A program made the translations under genes and the position numbers. Source: JAJISK01 sp046759865 (lineage in GTDB: Archaea; Thermoplasmatota; Thermoplasmata; RBG-16-68-12; JAJISG01). Taken from it: a stretch of DNA of 7,393 nucleotides. Shown here in pieces: positions 5,413-7,393 of the stretch. The notes under the pieces are model-generated. The model saw nothing but the letters and a program-made list of their open reading frames with translations. It did no database searches and was not told where the DNA came from. The stretch's first letter is position 1; each line of letters starts with the position of its first letter. Location: positions 1-7,393 of the forward strand of contig JBHIDB010000056.1 of NCBI GenBank assembly GCA_046759865.1, written 5' to 3'.

Positions 5413-6186
5413 ATGGCCCGAATGCTCGAGGGGAAGCGTGTCCTGATTACGGGGGCAACCGGGGGGATAGGTGCGGCGACGGCCCACGAGTTCGCCGCGC
5501 GCGGCGCAGCCGCCATCGGCGTCCACTATAGCTCCGCGAAGGCGAAGGCCAAGGAGATGGTGGACGAACTCAAGGCGGCGGGATCCGAGGCCCTCGCCGT
5601 GCAGGCCGACGTCTCGCGGCGGGAGTCCGCGGCGAAGCTCGTCAAGGAGGTGGCAACGGCCTTTGGGGGCCTGGATGCCGTGATCGCTTACGCGGGGTAT
5701 CCCTTCGACCGGGACGATTGGGATAAGCCCTTCGAGACCCTCACCGAGGAGATCTTGATGCGGCCGATTCGAGTGGACCTCCTCGGATCCGCCTTCACCG
5801 CTCAGGCCGCCATCCCGTACCTCAAGGAGTCCGGGAGCGGTCGCATCGTATTCGTCAGCTCCACCCCGGCCGTGTCCGGGGACGTGGTGGGCATCTCCTA
5901 CCTCATGGCCAAAGGCGGCATCCTTTCCCTCACCAAAGCCCTAGCTTGGTACCTCGGACCCGAAAACATCCACGTGAACTGTCTCGTCTTAGGGAGCATC
6001 GATACCTCGGCCATGGCGCCCCTCACGGAGGAGGAGAGACGGGATCTCGCGGAGGAGACCGCCCTCAAGCGTCTGGGCGACCCGGCCGAGGTCGCGCGGA
6101 AGGCGGCCTTTCTGGCCTCCGACGACGCCAGCTTCATCACGGGATCGCTGATGGCCATCGACGGCGGCTTTCTTATGCGGAAGTGA
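5413..6186 (+). CDS. Short-chain dehydrogenase/reductase (FabG-like SDR)
   Basis: Encodes 257 residues, the classical SDR size: an NAD(P)(H)-dependent oxidoreductase with a Rossmann fold. The cofactor motif is TGATGGIG (13-20), followed by ADVS (65-68) at the adenine pocket. The active site has Ser150 (VFVSSTPA), Tyr163 and Lys167 (YLMAK), with the standard 13-residue Ser-Tyr spacing. The C-terminal part is typical (RLGDPAEVARKAAFLASDDASFITGS, then DGG). Three positions differ from the classical pattern: AYAG (92-95) for NNAG, Asp122 at the tetrad Asn (28 before Ser150, as for FabG Asn110), and LG (193-194) for the usual PG. It resembles 3-oxoacyl-ACP reductases, but the substrate cannot be inferred. 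ATG 5413 starts just before LEGKRVLITG; ATG 5422 is the alternative. The frame runs open upstream into the redoxin gene, but that extension is out-of-frame shadow. It converges on the flavin oxidase gene, 4 bases away. Confidence 0.92.
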   Translation: MARMLEGKRVLITGATGGIGAATAHEFAARGAAAIGVHYSSAKAKAKEMVDELKAAGSEALAVQADVSRRESAAKLVKEVATAFGGLDAVIAYAGYPFDRDDWDKPFETLTEEILMRPIRVDLLGSAFTAQAAIPYLKESGSGRIVFVSSTPAVSGDVVGISYLMAKGGILSLTKALAWYLGPENIHVNCLVLGSIDTSAMAPLTEEERRDLAEETALKRLGDPAEVARKAAFLASDDASFITGSLMAIDGGFLMRK

Positions 6187-6190
6187 CCGC

Positions 6191-7315
6191 TCACGGGTCG
6201 AGAGGGCGGGGCTTCTGCCCGGGTCCCGGTCGCAGGTCTTGGAGGAGGGTGGGGCCGATGTCTCGGAGGGTTGCCACCCCGCTTAGGGCCATGGCGAGAT
6301 CGAGCTCCTCGCGGAGGTGCTCCAAGACCGCCTGGACGCCTGCGGCCCCATCGAGGGCGAGTCCGTAGAGGATGGGCCGACCGATGAGAACTGCCCGCGC
6401 CCCGAGAGCCAGGGCCTTCAGGACGTCCGTCCCCCGGCGTACCCCGCCGTCGACGTAGACTTCCGCCTTCCCCGCAACAGCCTCTACCACTTCAGGAAGC
6501 GCATCGAGGGTGCCCAGGGTCCCGTCCAGCTGGCGGCCCCCGTGGTTGGAGACAACGATGCCCTCCACGTCGAACTCGACGGCCATCACCGCGTCTTCCG
6601 CCGTCATGATTCCCTTCAACACGAGGGGCAGGCGGCTGACGGACCGAACCCATTCAAGGTCCTCCCAGGAGAGGGAGGGGTCGAGCATCTGGGACCAGTA
6701 CGCCGTTAAGCCCGAGGTCCCCTCCTCGGGCGGGGGGAGCTGATCCATCCCCTCGCCCTCGAAGTTACGAAGCCCGAGGCCGGGGGGGAGGGAGAAGGCT
6801 TCCCGTTCTTCCTGTTCCCGGCGGCCGCCTTGCGGGGTGTCCACGGTAAGGCAGAGTGCACGGTAACCCGCCGCCTCGGCACGCCGGATCAGCGAGGCAC
6901 TGACGTCGCGGTCTTTGTAGACGTAGAGCTGGAACCAGCGGGGGGAAGGTCCAACGGCCGCGATCGCCTCCAAGGATCGGGTGGAGAGCGTGCTCGCGAC
7001 GTAGAGGGTCTGCGCCGCCTCCGTCCCCTGCGCCGTCGCCACCTCGCCTTCGTCGTGGACCAGACGATGAAAGGCGGTGGGGGCCACCAGGATGGGCATG
7101 GAGAGGGGCTCCCCCAACACGTCGACCGTGGTATCTCGCTTCGAGACGTCTACCAACACGCGAGGCCGGATCGCCCATCTCCTGAATGCCTCCCGATTCC
7201 GCCGAAGGGAGACCTCATCCTCCGACCCCCCTGCGATGTACTCGAAAGCCGACCTCGATATCTTGGCACGGGCCCTCTCCTCCAGCTCGAGGAGGTTGAT
7301 AAGCGCAAGACCCAC
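6191..7315 (-). CDS. FMN-dependent alpha-hydroxy-acid oxidase/dehydrogenase
   Basis: Encodes 374 residues, the normal length for the glycolate oxidase / lactate oxidase / lactate dehydrogenase family. These TIM-barrel flavoenzymes oxidise 2-hydroxy acids to 2-oxo acids and pass electrons to O2 or another acceptor. Family landmarks are Tyr26 (AFEYIAGGSEDE), PTAFHRL (79-85), Tyr131 (WFQLYVYKDRD), TVDTP (157-161) with GGRRE after it, Lys234 (LVLKGI), and His258 and Arg261 in SNHGGRQLDG. VDGGVRRGTD and GR (312-313) form the FMN phosphate site. These match Tyr24, Tyr129, Lys230, His254 and Arg257 of spinach glycolate oxidase. The region equivalent to Trp108 of that enzyme reads STLST, so glycolate preference is not implied; a lactate or longer-chain acid is as likely. 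There is no hydrophobic membrane-anchoring insert, so it is probably soluble. Start is GTG 7315, with a TATA-like box about 25 bases upstream and no Shine-Dalgarno sequence. Confidence 0.93.
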   Translation of the reverse strand: MGLALINLLELEERARAKISRSAFEYIAGGSEDEVSLRRNREAFRRWAIRPRVLVDVSKRDTTVDVLGEPLSMPILVAPTAFHRLVHDEGEVATAQGTEAAQTLYVASTLSTRSLEAIAAVGPSPRWFQLYVYKDRDVSASLIRRAEAAGYRALCLTVDTPQGGRREQEEREAFSLPPGLGLRNFEGEGMDQLPPPEEGTSGLTAYWSQMLDPSLSWEDLEWVRSVSRLPLVLKGIMTAEDAVMAVEFDVEGIVVSNHGGRQLDGTLGTLDALPEVVEAVAGKAEVYVDGGVRRGTDVLKALALGARAVLIGRPILYGLALDGAAGVQAVLEHLREELDLAMALSGVATLRDIGPTLLQDLRPGPGQKPRPLDP

Positions 7316-7335
7316 GAGAGGCGGATGGGAGGTTG

Positions 7336-7344
7336 CCTTTATCT
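7336..7344 (-). promoter_or_regulatory. TATA-like box of the flavin oxidase gene
   Basis: Read on the minus strand the sequence is AGATAAAGG, centred near 7340 and about 25 bases before the GTG at 7315. No Shine-Dalgarno sequence precedes the GTG, so a leaderless transcript is likely. The remaining bases up to the window end (7345-7393) show no recognisable gene or site. Confidence 0.5.
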
Positions 7345-7393
7345 CGTTACGGGTGGGGAGCGAGGGGGCTACGAAAGGTGGTCCTGACGCTCC

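Overview
This window is a GC-rich stretch of an archaeal chromosome. Three things point to Archaea. The ribosomal genes run uS13-uS4-uS11-RpoD; bacteria have uS13-uS11-uS4-rpoA. The RNA polymerase D subunit carries a ferredoxin-like Fe-S insert. Several genes have TATA-like boxes about 26 bases before the start codon and no Shine-Dalgarno sequence. The high GC and the gene content would suit a GC-rich euryarchaeal or Thermoplasmatota-type lineage, but that placement is inference; the sequence alone does not name the organism.

Layout. Positions 1-1875 hold the end of a ribosomal/transcription operon: the uS13 tail, uS4, uS11 and RNA polymerase subunit D (Rpo3), packed with gaps of 12 and 1 bases and a one-base overlap. 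Two more genes continue on the same strand with short gaps and are probably co-transcribed: a DUF2203 family protein (1891-2331) and a HAD-superfamily hydrolase (2343-2918). A 304-base stretch with no convincing gene follows. Next come a DCC-family thiol-disulfide oxidoreductase-like protein (3223-3612) and a possible tiny single-pass membrane protein (3715-3897). A strong 14-bp hairpin (3912-3943) separates these from the oppositely oriented endonuclease IV gene (3949-4797, minus strand). Endonuclease IV and a redoxin-fold protein (4889-5341) diverge from a short shared intergenic region with a TATA-like element. A short-chain dehydrogenase/reductase (5413-6186, plus) and an FMN-dependent alpha-hydroxy-acid oxidase/dehydrogenase (6191-7315, minus) then converge with only four bases between them.

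How the genes fit together. The left part is core translation and transcription machinery. The right part is a set of apparently independent housekeeping and metabolic genes: base-excision repair of abasic sites, a redox-fold protein, an SDR and a flavin alpha-hydroxy-acid oxidase. The oxidase family is consistent with (but does not prove) aerobic use of lactate, glycolate or related acids.

I see no CRISPR array, complete mobile element, tRNA, rRNA, toxin-antitoxin pair or defence cluster, and no clear evidence of a new multi-gene system. The points most worth a second look are the redoxin-fold protein that lacks the canonical peroxidatic cysteine, the SDR with Asp in place of the tetrad Asn, the single-cluster cysteine pattern in RpoD, the strong hairpin at 3912-3943, and the early break in the usual archaeal gene order after rpoD.
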